Shown one piece after another: positions 37,001 through 46,569 of a stretch of 64,000 nt of DNA. Source of the DNA: Ciona savignyi (lineage: Eukaryota > Chordata > Ascidiacea > Phlebobranchia > Cionidae); assembly GCA_000149265.1 (NCBI GenBank), contig CH001323.1:179709-243708 (forward strand), read 5' to 3'. A program made the translations under genes and the position numbers. The stretch's first letter is position 1. Each line of letters opens with the position of its first letter. A model generated the notes under the pieces. It saw only the letters and a program-made list of their open reading frames with translations. It searched no databases and was not told the origin of the DNA.

Positions 37001-39433
37001 AACAACTCACAAGTGCAAAAATGTCGTTGGCGAGGTCTCGGGCAAGATCTGGGGTTATGAAACACGACAATCCATTCAACGCAATGCCGGCATCGAAGAA
37101 CTGTTGTGAGCCCAGATCCTTCCGGATCATATTGGTTGTGAGCATGAGAACATCGGTGTCGGCGTGAAAGCATTGAGATGCGGCAAGATACCCAATTCTC
37201 TGTGATTAGAATTGTTGTTTGAAGAAATGGGCAGAAAAATAAGGTTGATTTGGGTTTACAAACCATTTTTATAGTAAAACGGAACAATAAACTGAGTCAG
37301 TCAGCTTTATTGAAGACGAATATACATTGCCTACTTATCAAGGCATCTGTATTGTCTTATTCAAATAGAATAAATGTTAACTTTTTAAAGTAGGTAACTT
37401 GTCCGGCCGGTTAGTCTGGCCGTTTAACCGAAAAGGTTGCAGGTTCGAAAATGGAAGCTAGCGAGTAGGTGGTGTCTTTGGGCAAGGCACATTACGGATA
37501 TTGCCTGAACCCAGTGGATTAATGGGTTCTGCCAAATTAAAGGAACGTGTCTATCATACACAACACACTGCAATAGCTCCGGTAACCCGATGCTGGGTGC
37601 AAGGTGATTTGACGATTGCCTGTGTGTTAACCCTCCTGGTTTTCCCAGGACCGGGGATAAACATGAATATCCTATCCTAACTGTAAAATCGCAAAGTGGG
37701 TGTAAAGTATGACAGTGGTTAAACTATATTTACAACACTTGAGATATCTATTATCAAAGTTGGAAGGTGATTACATGGGTAGTTCACCCACCCAGCCATC
37801 CCAATATACCATCATTGCTTTTTTATGGTCTATGAGGGAAGCAAATAACTTTTTACCTCCTGTAATAAATAAACAATAGGACAAAATTTGCTAAAAGATT
37901 TTATTGATTTTTTTGGCAGTTTCCACTTGGTATAAGTTATAATAAATCATAATAACCTTACTTTTCTTCCCATGCAAAATTAAATAAATATTCTACGATC
38001 ACAGTATTTTTTTTATCTCACATAGAAGCATATAACAAACAAACCTTGTAAGTGAATTTTGGTGAGCTCATAACTTCTATGATGTTAAATGCAGCCCAAC
38101 TTATGTCATACCCAAGCATTTGTAACTGAAATATATTTATGTTGTTAGTTTCTGGCCTTTCGATTGATGTAGCAGTGTAACACATCAAACCATTGGCCAA
38201 AAAGTTTTGTTTGCGTATATGCGATTTACGAAAACAATAGCGTAGATAGTGTTTTCATAAAAATAAACAACTATGAAAATGAATTCTAATTTTTGTTTCA
38301 AACTAGAATACAATACATCTGTTATGAAATTAGAAACTTCTAAGAGTAACTTCTGTTTTGAAATGAGATTTCAGACTTCAGTTTTGAAAATAGAAACTAG
38401 TAGTAACAATTAGGTAGATGTGGTTGTGTACTATGTACAAGGCCGTAAATTTACGGATTTACCAAGGTGCAAAAGTACATTAAGCTTTGTAAAATATGCA
38501 TGCTGTTGACAATATAACGAATGATTTAAAATTTGGATTTTAGAAAATTGACAGCTTAGAAAGAATTTTGGATTAAATATAATGGGTGGTATGGGTGCTA
38601 TTTACAAAACCAAAATATATATGATTTGCAACAATGGCACCTGTACCTTTACACCTATGACTGTAAACAAATAAATTTGAGATGTTAATACATTCAATCT
38701 CTTACATAAATCAACTTATTAACAGCATTTGCTTTGACGGCAATGTTTTCCTGCTTTAATTCCACTTTGATTTCATCAACACACAACGAGACGTAATGTG
38801 CCTGAAACAGTAAAGTTGTTGTTAGTTTCAATATTACATATTATTGAATTATTACAATCATACAGAATTAAGAATCACATCATGACAAAGTAAAGCACTC
38901 TTGATGCTGGAAAAAATATAGTAGCAAGGTTTTAGGTCATTTTTTAATAAATAATCCGGACAGAATGTCGTTGCTATGCTTATGCTTTATTTCCAGCACT
39001 GTTTGACCAAACATTTTTTTCTGAAACTGTCAAATACTCCAAAATGGTTAAGTCTTAAGTTCATACAATAGAATATCCACTGCGTTCGGCCACCTTAGTG
39101 AACATGGTTGTTACACAAATTTAGGTCTGATAATAGTACTAACAACCAATATGTGCAGTTGTGTATGAAGATACTGGTAAGTACGGTAACGTTAAGAATA
39201 TTTATTGTTTTGCCTGACATTTCTTAAGAAGCGTTTAACATTTATTAACAGATATAACAAATAAGACAAATTTATAATAGAAAAACAAGCTCTGCAATGA
39301 AGCATACTGGAATGGTAAAAACTTAAAATTATCTTACTTCATTATCTTTATGGTTCCTTATCCCTCTTACAAGATCCTGTAGACTTTTGTCAAAGATTCT
39401 ATCAATACTTCCTTTGACTCTTTTAAGAGCCAT
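12502..39433 (-). CDS. AP3D1: AP-3 complex subunit delta (delta-adaptin), complete gene
   Basis: Large subunit of the AP-3 clathrin-adaptor-like complex, which sorts membrane proteins from Golgi/endosomes to lysosomes and related organelles. I joined 29 minus-strand exons with matching phases: 39338-39433, 38706-38801, 38045-38125, 37011-37199, 35562-35691, 34452-34591, 33261-33334, 32679-32728, 31881-31930, 30335-30383, 29511-29656, 28859-29007, 27519-27648, 27074-27177, 26195-26426, 25353-25498, 24800-24956, 24114-24170, 23388-23504, 19326-19490, 18891-18967, 18176-18311, 17409-17540, 16978-17042, 16584-16722, 15844-16099 (holds the N gap), 14999-15244, 14120-14244, 12502-12668. The start MALKRVKGSIDRIFDKSLQD matches the vertebrate N-terminus. 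The total is about 1,200 residues, the usual family length. All introns are GT-AG. The last exon is the least conserved, but it fits in phase and length. Confidence 0.97.
13600..13763 (-). mobile_element. hAT-like transposon remnant (one end)
   Basis: On the minus strand the segment starts CAGGGGTGGGCAACTTC and continues through GGCGGGCCAGTAGGG and GGGCCGGATTATTA. This 'CAGGGGTGGGCAA ... gggcc' pattern is the familiar end of many hAT elements. The opposite terminus was not found, so it is a fragment. It lies in the last AP3D1 intron. The ORF across it (13570-13794) is not a gene. Confidence 0.5.
13926..14056 (+). repeat. SINE fragment (tail half)
   Basis: It contains AACACACTACAACAGCTCC, CGATGATTGGCGCAAGG and TTTGACGATTGCCTGTGT, in the same order as the 3' half of the full-length SINEs at 42514 and 62018. 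The tRNA-like head is missing. It is in the last AP3D1 intron. Confidence 0.6.
14680..14810 (+). repeat. Diverged, internally deleted SINE copy
   Basis: The head (GGACAGCTTAGTAGGTTAAT, then TTTCAACTGAAAGGTTG) and the block TTGTGTCCTTGGGCAAGG are recognisable. The copy then jumps to the tail AACATGAATATCGTATCCTT. It lies in the intron between AP3D1 exons 27 and 28. Confidence 0.6.
15578..15713. repeat. Inverted repeat with ~41-bp arms in an AP3D1 intron
   Basis: The left arm (about 15578-15619, from CCACTTGCCTAAGG to GATTAAGTCTTATGGG) is nearly the reverse complement of the right arm (about 15672-15713). The two are separated by ~50 bp, and shorter repeats of TAATGGGAC and GGGACC follow. It may be a small MITE or a structured repeat. 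No target duplication is evident. Confidence 0.6.
15927..16026. other. AP3D1: Assembly gap (100 N) inside AP3D1 exon 26
   Basis: Exactly 100 N. Coding sequence on both sides belongs to the start of the ear domain. From the vertebrate protein only about 8 residues appear to be missing, so 100 is probably a placeholder rather than a measured size. Confidence 0.95.
16584..27177 (-). CDS. AP3D1: AP3D1 exons 14-25: end of trunk, BLVR-type region and charged hinge
   Basis: Exons 14-16 finish the trunk (EEVLFAAAYICGEFS, RPRATTLPGHIQGVYLHNIM, FKGELNPVAPKAQRKVP). From about residue 621 the hinge starts with LDLDAWINDPPSSSEEEEEM, then QANNPNYL, INLDISVPLHVPGMP, and basic/acidic repeats such as KKKKEKKRGKHGKK and VEEDDEDIVPVHTVEIISEE. 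This order matches the delta-adaptin hinge (BLVR Pfam region), a flexible part. Exons 22-25 are lysine-rich (KPKKRKHKKKEKKHK, KEKKKKHKKKKESKK) and end in a proline run (IPPPPPTPQ). Low complexity makes protein-level homology weak in exons 23-25. They are accepted because splice sites and phases agree and ADDLSFWLS is conserved. Confidence 0.92.
17971..18074. repeat. 24-bp minisatellite, about 4 units
   Basis: Near-perfect head-to-tail repeats of a 24-bp unit containing AATGTTAATATAGCTTGTTA, in the AP3D1 intron between exons 22 and 23. Because 24 is a multiple of three, it reads as a repeated octapeptide on the minus strand, but this is not part of the gene. Confidence 0.9.
20984..22061 (-). 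pseudogene. Transposase-like protein, 5'-truncated, one premature stop
   Basis: It is an open frame from the arm junction (22061) to TAA at 20984-20986, interrupted once by TGA at 21227-21229: about 277 codons before the stop and 80 after. Motifs in order are CPNCPGFEVL, LVDHSANVHDFINLLAN, LIVLTDFAENYKFTVQDEIQ, KIEYFSDGCARQYKNSNHIL and, after the stop, IKFLHPHGPSNTFYWPQKDD and ICWVPKQQILSIITPPSTT. I recognise this as a multicopy protein type found in many invertebrate and fish genomes; the aspartates in DFAENY and YFSDG could be catalytic DDE-type residues (inference). The N-terminus is missing because the coding sequence is cut at the inverted-repeat junction. The family name is uncertain. 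Confidence 0.75.
22130..22370 (+). pseudogene. Inverted duplicate of the transposase-like C-terminus
   Basis: The right arm of the fold-back element carries the last ~80 codons again on the plus strand (DKGNEDVNIKFLHPHG ... ICWVPKQQIL ... TAA). The stretch upstream that corresponds to the left arm is out of frame because of a one-base insertion near 22113. It differs from the left copy at a few residues (for example KVSEEE for KGSQEE). Confidence 0.8.
27519..39433 (-). CDS. AP3D1: AP3D1 exons 1-13: adaptin N-terminal trunk domain
   Basis: Residues 1 to about 460 form the alpha-solenoid (HEAT/ARM-like) trunk that pairs with AP-3 beta, mu and sigma. Visible landmarks are DLVRGIRNHK (about 21-30), NIAVKANAVNKL, QMLGYDISWAAFNIIEVMSS, DLARDLANDI, RPAFPRLKEKLEDPDPG (about 182-198), NYLSLAPVFFKLMT, NNWVLIKIIKL, FGALTPLEPRLGKKLIEPL, KYLGLLAMSRILKTHPKAVQ, CLDDKDESIRLRALDLLFGM and GLISSQILDVAIRVKSIRQF. 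Conservation with the vertebrate protein is near continuous here, so these exon borders are the most secure in the window. The donor after exon 13 is GTTCGT, weaker than the others. Confidence 0.97.
27780..28835. repeat. ~27-bp minisatellite whose units are small hairpins
   Basis: About 1.05 kb of degenerate tandem units of the type TATCTGATCTTTTTCAGATA plus a T-rich spacer, roughly 38 units. Within each unit TATCTGA and TCAGATA are inverted repeats around TCTTTT. It lies in the AP3D1 intron between exons 12 and 13, ending 23 bp before the exon 12 donor. Confidence 0.9.
29222..29490 (+). repeat. SINE with a different tRNA-like head
   Basis: The head has TTGGTGGTAGCACATTGGAT (box A-like) and a perfect box B, GGTTCGAATCC. 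The tail (AAGGTAATTTGACGATTA, then a TATTATCCTTA end) matches the tail of the common SINE family here. It lies next to AP3D1 exon 11, 21 bp past its donor. It does not fold into a full tRNA, so it is not called a tRNA gene. Confidence 0.65.
29657..33260. other. AP3D1 introns 7-10 (sequence between exons 7 and 11)
   Basis: Besides exons 8, 9 and 10 this interval is AT-rich intronic DNA. No mobile element ends or tandem arrays stood out, apart from a duplicated stretch ACACATATATTAGCTCTACTA near 32861 and 32924. Confidence 0.4.
34936..34975. repeat. (TA)n microsatellite
   Basis: Imperfect TA dinucleotide run in the AP3D1 intron between exons 5 and 6. Confidence 0.7.
37400..37680 (+). repeat. 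tRNA-derived SINE, full length
   Basis: It starts GTCCGGCCGGTTAGTCTGG, has the B-box-like GGTTGCAGGTTCGAA, the conserved middle (TTGGGCAAGGCAC, ATTGCCTGAACCCA, CACTGCAATAGCTCC) and ends ATGAATATCCTATCCTAA. Length is about 280 bp. It lies in AP3D1 intron 3, opposite to the gene. It resembles the composite SINE described from Ciona (recalled, not checked). Confidence 0.85.
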
Positions 39434-40054
39434 TGTTAGTTACAAGCAATTAAAATCCTGAATGAAACATAGCAAAATAAGGTTAGGATACCATTGTTTA
39501 TCCAACAGGGGGTAGGGTTTTATTTCCTGCCTGTATGAGAAAAATGGTAATTTAGCGCTCAAGTACTTTCTGGGGCTAAGATTTTATGTAATTCTAACCC
39601 TGCTCTAAACACTAATCTCAACCCACAGAACTAACGCTTACTTTACCTCCAGTTCTCATACTAACCATCATATTATAATCTTTATTTTTGTCACTCACAT
39701 AAACCGGACAGGGGAGTGGAACAAGTTATAAAACAAGCGAGGGGTATATCATGAAGCGGAAGAAGAATTTTTGGCTCTAACATGAGCGGGACATTTTATA
39801 TCATGATATAACCCATCCCATGATAAACCCTGTCTTATGTTAGTTACAGAAACACCCTTTTGCCCCTCTTCCCATCATCCGGTAATAGTGTAAGGTCCCA
39901 CAGATTAGTGAAGCCCATACACAGTACCGGTATACACTACACACATACAACAGTAAGAGGTAGCCCACTGGTACACTGAAGGATTCTTTGATAGGCTCTA
40001 CTTAAAAAGTGTTTAAACACAGAAACAACTTATATAGTAAAAGTGTACTTTAGG
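39434..40054. other. 5' flank of AP3D1
   Basis: This is the upstream region of the delta-adaptin ATG, with 5' UTR and promoter expected here. No TATA box or trans-splice acceptor can be assigned. A short diverged piece of the 9-bp-TSD MITE family (ATTCTAACCCTG ... CACTAATCTCAACCC) lies at about 39592-39650. Confidence 0.4.
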
Positions 40055-40558
40055 GGGTGCCTCTAAATACTACAGGACCGCTTGGAGCGCTTGGATCACT
40101 TAGATTGCTATGGAAAGTAATTCTAACCCTGTCCCAAACAATAATCTTAACCCCAGAACTAACTTTAACCCCAACCCTAACATTATTATCACGGCTTTTG
40201 TAATTACGAAATATAGTAAGCGATCCAAAAGCGTTCCAGGGCCTCCCCAGACATCTCCGGACCCTCATACTACCTTTCCAATAANNNNNNNNNNNNNNNN
40301 NNNNNNNNNNNNNNNNNNNNNNNNNNNNNNNNNNNNNNNNNNNNNNNNNNNNNNNNNNNNNNNNNNNNNNNNNNNNNNNNNNNNGAACTAACTTTAACCC
40401 CAACCCTAACATTATTATCACGGCTTTTGTAATTACGAAATATAGTAAGCGATCCAAAAGCGCTCCAAGCGCTCCAAGCACTCCAAGCGATCCAAGCGAT
40501 CCAAGCGATTTAAGCGACCCATGCGCTCCAAGCGGTCCTGTAGTATTTAGAGGTACCG
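40055..40558 (+). mobile_element. MITE, 9-bp-TSD family, with internal assembly gap
   Basis: The terminal inverted repeats are GGGTGCCTCTAAATACTACA on the left and its complement ending TATTTAGAGGTACCG on the right. The flanks TACTTTAGG (40046-40054) and TACTGTAGA (40559-40567) fit a mutated 9-bp target duplication. The interior has CCAAGCGCTC-type short repeats and TAACCCCAACCCTAACATTA. The segment AACTAACTTTAACCCC to TAAGCGATCCAAAAGCG occurs on both sides of the N gap (about 40157-40235 and 40386-40460), so the copy is either internally duplicated or misassembled. Confidence 0.75.
40285..40384. other. Assembly gap (100 N)
   Basis: Exactly 100 N, inside the MITE. The sequence on the two sides is near-identical for ~80 bp. 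Confidence 0.95.
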
Positions 40559-40696
40559 TACTGTAGAGGGTAAAAACAGGAAAGGGAGAAGAAACAGTCA
40601 AACTGAAAACCAGGGTAGACGGGTTAATGTTGAGGCTGGTGAGTTAATTACCGAATACACTTATTCTATCTGTTGGCAGGCATGGCAGCTCATAAT

Positions 40697-40835
40697 TACA
40701 AAAGCCATGATATTAATGTTAGGGTTGGGGTTAAAGTTAGTTCTGGGGTTAAGATTAGTGTTTGGAACAGGGTTAAAATTACTTTCCATAGCAATCTAAG
40801 TGATCCAAGCGGTCCTGTAGTATTTAGAGGCACCC
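40697..40835 (-). mobile_element. Truncated MITE copy, 9-bp-TSD family, inverted
   Basis: On the minus strand it starts GGGTGCCTCTAAATACTACA and matches the first ~140 bp of the copy at 61340. The other end is missing. Confidence 0.75.
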
Positions 40836-41822
40836 TGGCAGCTCGAGCAAAACAAACTGTTCACAACCCAAAAATATAAAAGTCTAAATATGTTAATATA
40901 CAAGCCCAACTTCGCCTTATTAGTCAGCCACTTAAACTTTATCTAAAGCGCTAAACTAATCTAAAAACTGTGTGTAAAAAATCTATATCTGTGATACTGG
41001 ACTTGAATTTATCATATGACGAAACACCAGCGGATATTCCGCCATAAGTTTACCCTAAAGAAAATACGGGAATACTTAAAATATTATTTTAAAGTTTAAA
41101 CTCATTTTAACTATAGAAACTATTTATTTATCAGCTCTACATTTTCTTAATATTATTTCGCAAGTAAACTTATTTGCACTTTTTAACGAAATTACATTTC
41201 GCTAGATTAGACTTCGGCGGATATTCCGCCGTATTTACAAAATCAATCGGGTTGATTATTGCTTCCTGCTTAACGAAGAAAGCAACTAAACGAAGAGAAG
41301 ATTATATCACTCTATTTTCTATTAGTGCTTCGTTATAAGCCGGAGGATAACACCACAGTTGCATATCGAGGCATTTTCTAAGATTACATTCATTGACGAT
41401 TACTATCGATGACTCATTAACTTCGGGTGTGGAATTCATCTATCCAAATATTTTTGGCAACTCACACAATGTCCATTAGGAAAATATAAAAAATAATTGT
41501 GATATAATGGGATATTCATGGTTTTATCCCAGTGATTGGGAAAATGTGCGATAGATTATCCTGGTGGGTTAGTGCGTCGTCTTTCAGCCGAAGGGTTGCA
41601 GATAAGAAACCGGTGCTAGGAACCGCGGGGCCCAATTAGAAATGTGATGGCGGAGCCCCTACTCTTCATAGCAAAATTTATGGGTGTTTATATATCATAA
41701 AATACAAAAATAGACATTTAATACTTGCTATAAAACAAATTAAAGGTAATGTGGATGCTTATTTACGATATATTGTTTTACTTCCAAACATATATATATA
41801 TATATATATATACATATATATA
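40836..41822. other. Non-coding interval with SINE fragment
   Basis: No gene is seen. GCGGATATTCCGCC occurs twice (about 41031 and 41217), the second inside a longer palindrome. A SINE head fragment (GGTTAGTGCGTCGTCTTTCA, GGTTGCAGATAAGAAACC) lies at about 41567-41630. A (TA)n run ends at the adjoining MITE. Confidence 0.5.
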
Positions 41823-42167
41823 CAGGTACTTCCTCGATTATCCGGTCTAGTCGGGACAGCGTTTCTTCAAAACCTGAACGGATAAGTAAAAAAAACGCAT
41901 AATTGAATTCCTTTATTTAAACCAAAACAACGCAGCAAGAAGCAGATTCAAATGCAACAAAACTTACAGTAGGGCTATTTTATTGCCCCACAAAAGTTAT
42001 TCCACCTCTCTCATTGAAATAGTTCTGAATCTGTCTTGTTAAATTAGAGCTTTGTGAGGTTACAATGACAATTAACAAGTCTTGAGCAAAATTGTAAAGT
42101 AATTGGGTCCAATGGACGGATAATCGAATGCCGGATAAACGAGGGACGGATAATCGAGGAAGCACTG
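41823..42167. mobile_element. pogo/Tigger-like MITE
   Basis: The ends are CAGGTACTTCCTCGATTATC on the left and the complement of CAGTGCTTCCTCGATTATCC on the right. These are inverted repeats of the CAGT...CTCGATTATCCG type typical of pogo-like elements. TA flanks on both sides fit a TA target duplication, but the insertion is within (TA)n so this is weak. Length is 345 bp and there is no ORF of note. Confidence 0.75.
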
Positions 42168-42202
<35 letters not shown>

Positions 42203-42513
42203 AATTCATATTTCTGTATCACAAATTCATATAACCATATTCATTATGACGTAACAGGCAGATACAGAAATATGAATTTGACGTAGTTACGACGCATAAC
42301 AAATTGATATTATGAGAAAGAATATTATTTCACTTTTTATTTTACGTTTCAGTAGTATTTTAAACCTCGTAATACAGAAAGACCCCCGCTAGCGCGGGGC
42401 CCAATTTGATCTAATCGGTCAAATCGGCCTAAAACCGGCCCTGAATGATCAGATAGTCTCACATGATATTTCAGATGTAACATTTTATTTATTACAAACA
42501 AAACAAACTAAAT

Positions 42514-42806
42514 GTCCTGCCGGTTAGTCTGGCGGTTAAGTGCGTCGCCGTTCAATCGAAAGGTTGCAGGTGCGAAACTGGTTGCTAGTAAATAGGTTAT
42601 GTCCTTGGGCAAGTTACTTAACGGACATTGCCTGAACCCAGCGGATTAATGGGTTCTACCAAATTGTAGGAACGTGTCTATCATACACAACACACTGCAA
42701 TAGCTCCGTTAACCCGATGATGGGTGCGAGGTGATCTGACGATTGTTCGTGTGTTAACCCCCTTGGTTTTCCATTCACGGGGATAAACATGAATATCTAA
42801 TCCTAA
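42514..42806 (+). repeat. tRNA-derived SINE, full length
   Basis: It starts GTCCTGCCGGTTAGTCTGG, has AAAGGTTGCAGGTGCGAAAC, CTTGGGCAAGTTACTTAACG and GGTGATCTGACGATTG, and ends GAATATCTAATCCTAA. It is the same family as the copies at 37400, 51714, 62018 and 63303. Confidence 0.88.
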
Positions 42807-43371
42807 ATTTAAAAATTGTTAGATTTTACAAAAAAACTAAAGTAAAATGGTTTTAAGTTTAGTTTGTTTTTATTTGGTTCTTTGTTACATTAAAGAAGAA
42901 TGGCATAATTATTTCAAGTTAAGGAGACATGATAAAACGACAAAACTACAGTAGTTAAAACACGTCAGTGAATATACAAAAATATGACGTCGCGATTAAA
43001 CCTTACATTAGTTAAAGGAATTACAACAATAAAATTTAAAGCAAAAGTAACAAACTCAAAGCATTGCCTAAAAAAATTATTTTGAAGAATCAGTTGTAAA
43101 ACGTTGTAAATTTCCGGCGAAAACCCATCCGTAAAGAGGCATTTTATCCGTCAAAATGTCAGTTTTGCATGAAAAAATAAATTATTAACCAGATCCTTCT
43201 TATTAACTCAAAATTTGCAACACAACAAAAATAAATTTGCCTGATCCTTAACACAGACCAACGCTGCTTTCAGATGTAAACTAATATAGGGGATTCCCCT
43301 TTGTACTTTGTCAAGTTTTGTGCGATAGAGGTAGTCTCTCAAGAGTGGCTTGGGCGACAGGCCACTCTTTT

Positions 43372-44475
43372 CTTAAAGGCAGGCCACTCTTTTTTTGAAG
43401 GCAGGCCACTCTTTTCTTGAAGGCAGACCACTCTTTTCTTAAAGTCAGGCCACTCTTTTTTTGTAGACACGGCCACTCGTTGTTGTTGAGGACAGGCCAC
43501 TATTTTGTTGAGGGCAGGTCACTATTTTGTTGAGGGCAGGTCACTATTTTGTTGAGGGCAGGCCACTATTTTGTTAAAGGCAGGCCACTATTTTGTTGAG
43601 GGCAGGCCACTATTTTGTTGAGGGCAGGCCACTATTTTGTTAAAGGCAGGCCACTATTTTGTTAAGGGCAGGTCACTATTTTGTTGAGGGCAGGCCACTA
43701 TTTTGTTGAGGGCAGGCCACTATTTTGTTAAGGGCAGGCCACTATTTTGTTGAGGGCAGGCCACTATTTTGTTAAGGGCAGGCCACTATTTTGTTAAGGG
43801 CAGGCCACTATTTTGTTGAGGGCAGGCCACTATTTTGTTGAGGGCAGGCCACTATTTTGTTAAGGGCAGGCCACTATTTTGTGGAGGGCAGGCCACTATT
43901 TTGTTGAGGTCAGGCCACTATTTTGTTGAAGGCAGGCCACTATTTTGTTAAGGGCAGGCCACTATTTTTTTATAGGCAGGCCACTATTTTGTTGAGGGCA
44001 GGCCACTATTTTGTTGAGGGCAGGCCACTATTTTGTTAAGGGCAGGCCACTATTTTGTTGAGGGCAGGCCACTATTTTTTTAAAGGCAGGCCACTCTTTT
44101 TTCAAAGGCAGGCCACTCTTTTTTTGTAGGCAGGCCACTCTTTTTTGTAGGCAGGCCACTCTTTTTTCAAAGGCAGGGCCACTCTTTTTTTGTAGACAGG
44201 CCACTCTTGTTTTAGAAGGCAGGCCACTCTTTTTTTGTAGGCAGGCCACTCTTTTTTTGTAGGCAGGCCACTCTTGTTTTGTAGGCAGGCCACTCTTTTT
44301 TTAAAGGCAGGCCACTCTTTTTTTGAAGGCAGGCCACTTTTTTTTGAAGGCAGGCCACTTTTGTTTTGTAGGCAGGCCACTATTTTGCTAAGGGCAGGCC
44401 ACTATTTTGTTAAGGACAGGCCACTATTTATTTAAAGTCAGGCCAGTGTTTTGTTGAAGGCAGGCCACTTAATAC
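43372..44475. repeat. 21-bp minisatellite array, left outer end of the giant inverted repeat
   Basis: About 50 head-to-tail units of GGCAGGCCACTATTTTGTTGA and variants (ACTCTTTTTTTGTA, TTAAGG). The same satellite lies in opposite orientation at 60487-61050. Unit length is a multiple of three, which creates long meaningless minus-strand frames (44028-44380). Confidence 0.95.
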
Positions 44476-45057
44476 GTTAAAAAGTAGTAGCAAAACAATT
44501 TTGATCTGTGGTAGACAGTTTTGGGTATCAGATAATGATTTATTATTATTTTTAATAATAAATTTAGTGTAAGTATGTGGTATATTTACCAAAATATGTG
44601 ATATTTAATGTTGTTTTTAATAATGAATTAGTATTTTTTGTTAGCCTAATTGGGAATAATGACAAATTTATGTCCTATTGCTCTACTTATCAGACCAGAT
44701 AAACTAAATTGCAAATAATATGTGTTAAATGTTGATCTTGTATTATCAGTTGGTATGTTTCAGGAAAATAATTGTAGCCTTTAGCCTGGTTAGTTCAGAA
44801 AATATAGCAGGGGAACCTCTTAACTTTTATTAAGGTTATTAACAATTTACCTGAAAATTACTTAAATGTATATGCATCTGTCATTGGGGTCATGTAGTGA
44901 AGTAAACAATTTAAAATATGCCCTACTTTTCAGAATGATCAAGAATGGCTACATTTTATAATTATGCCTTCATGCTTACCATCATTATCTCTGCTTATGG
45001 ATTTGGATTCTGTCCTACAGTACCCATAACCACCATCAAGTTAACAAGACTGCCATA

Positions 45058-45330
45058 TTGGATTTTCTACTAAGTTACATCTTGCAGGTACGGAAGTTTA
45101 ACATTTTGGTTGTATTTGTCTGGATCGAGTTTGTGTCCACTATGTACATTGCTCAATCAAAAAGGCCCACAAAAAGTGGTTGTTTTTCTTCCAGTACACC
45201 CATATATTACCCGTTATTTGTAAGAACCACGCTTAAGTTTTATAATGGAATGTTACTAAATACTGATGGCACTTTCAGTTTTTTATCACTTGTGCTTTAT
45301 TTTTATGTACTGGTACCTAACGTAATCTCT
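45058..45330 (+). other. ORF-like stretch conserved in both arms of the giant inverted repeat
   Basis: It begins LLSYILQVRKFNILVVFV after the ATG and reads FVSTMYIAQSKRPTKSGCFS. The inverted copy on the minus strand at 59901-59710 keeps the first ~50 residues but is then frameshifted. The DNA is equally conserved outside the frame, so coding is doubtful. No domain is recognised. Confidence 0.25.
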
Positions 45331-45343
45331 TTCTCCAGTGGGG

Positions 45344-45645
45344 CTCTATTGGAAAGTTCGTATGATGGGCCGGATATATCTGGCGTGGCCCACGGACGAA
45401 TTTTTTGGGTATTGGCGCAGAAAACTCCAAAAATCATGCTAGCGTGGCGTGATTACACTTTCTTTCATTTATGTCAGTATTTTTGATACTTGATACTTTA
45501 AGCTTCATGTTTCAACGTTTTAATTGAAAATGATGCAACTTCGTTTGTGATGGCGTAAATTAGTATTGCTGGCGTGGTGCAAAATTTAGGTTAGAAAATG
45601 TTGGCGCAAAAACCTGGTGCACAGAAAACGAACTTTCCAATAGGG
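45344..45645. mobile_element. 302-bp MITE with 8-bp target duplication
   Basis: Flanked by a perfect CAGTGGGG duplication (45336-45343 and 45646-45653). The ends are inverted repeats: CTCTATTGGAAAGTTCG on the left, and on the right the complement of CCCTATTGGAAAGTTCG. The corresponding position in the right arm of the giant inverted repeat (59612-59619) is a single uninterrupted copy of the target, that is, an empty site. The 8-bp duplication suggests a hAT- or P-type element. Confidence 0.9.
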
Positions 45646-46569
45646 CAGTGGGGTATCCATTCTCACATCAACAAATTGCAAGAACATGTTGCATGTTCTA
45701 GAGCTAGAAGTCATACAAAAAATCAATTTTACTATTGAAGTAAGATTAAGCATTTTTGTTTGCTTTACCGGTTCCTTTCTTTTAGTATCGCATGACCAAA
45801 CTTCCTGCTTCTGTTTTAAAAGAATTGACGCCAGAAACACTCAACACCGAAAATGATTAACGAAGAAGGGAGTATCTAGTAGGTATAATGTATAATCAAT
45901 ATGACAAGTTGACTTAGTTTTGTACAAGATAACTATTTTGACATATTTGTATTCTGGGTATAACATTCACAAAGAATAATAAATATTGTATTTTAACAAC
46001 ACTAATGGAGGATGCAGTATATACCAGTATATCTTGAATACCAGAAATATACTTTTGTGGCATTGGTAAACGGATTTATAAACAAAATTTATTTTGTAGT
46101 ACATCTGGGTGGATAATAACATTGTGACTGCTAATACAATCAACATTACTGTAGAGTTAAAATGCTTGCAAAGTTTTATTGGTTTTTCTTATGTGTATTA
46201 ACTCGAACATGTTCACCTTTAAATGTGTCCCGCACTGGATAGATTTCAAAAATGTAGAAATTGTTAATAACACTAATGAGTTTCATCTATTGTTCATGGC
46301 GGATACTTCAGAACACATTTAAAGTTAATAATTATAAATCCATTTACTCTGTAGTTTTTTAATCATGTCACATGACCGCCAACCATCTATGTCTGGTCAA
46401 CACAGAGGTTTCACATAATCGATAGCATTTGAATTACTTGACCAATCTGGTTTCCTTAAATAACTAGGAAACATTTCTAAAAGGTGATAACTGAAAAACT
46501 GAACATTATGTTTTTTTTCACAGATACAAATCGGATAAAAATGACAGAAAAAGGGAGCGCAAAAATGAT

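Noticed and set aside
44028-44380. Long minus-strand frames reading ACLQKKSGLP-type repeats
   Set aside because: They are produced by the 21-bp satellite, whose length is a multiple of three. No start context or conservation independent of the repeat was seen.
43372-44475. CRISPR-like appearance of regularly spaced repeats
   Set aside because: There are no unique spacers. It is a plain head-to-tail satellite in a eukaryotic genome.
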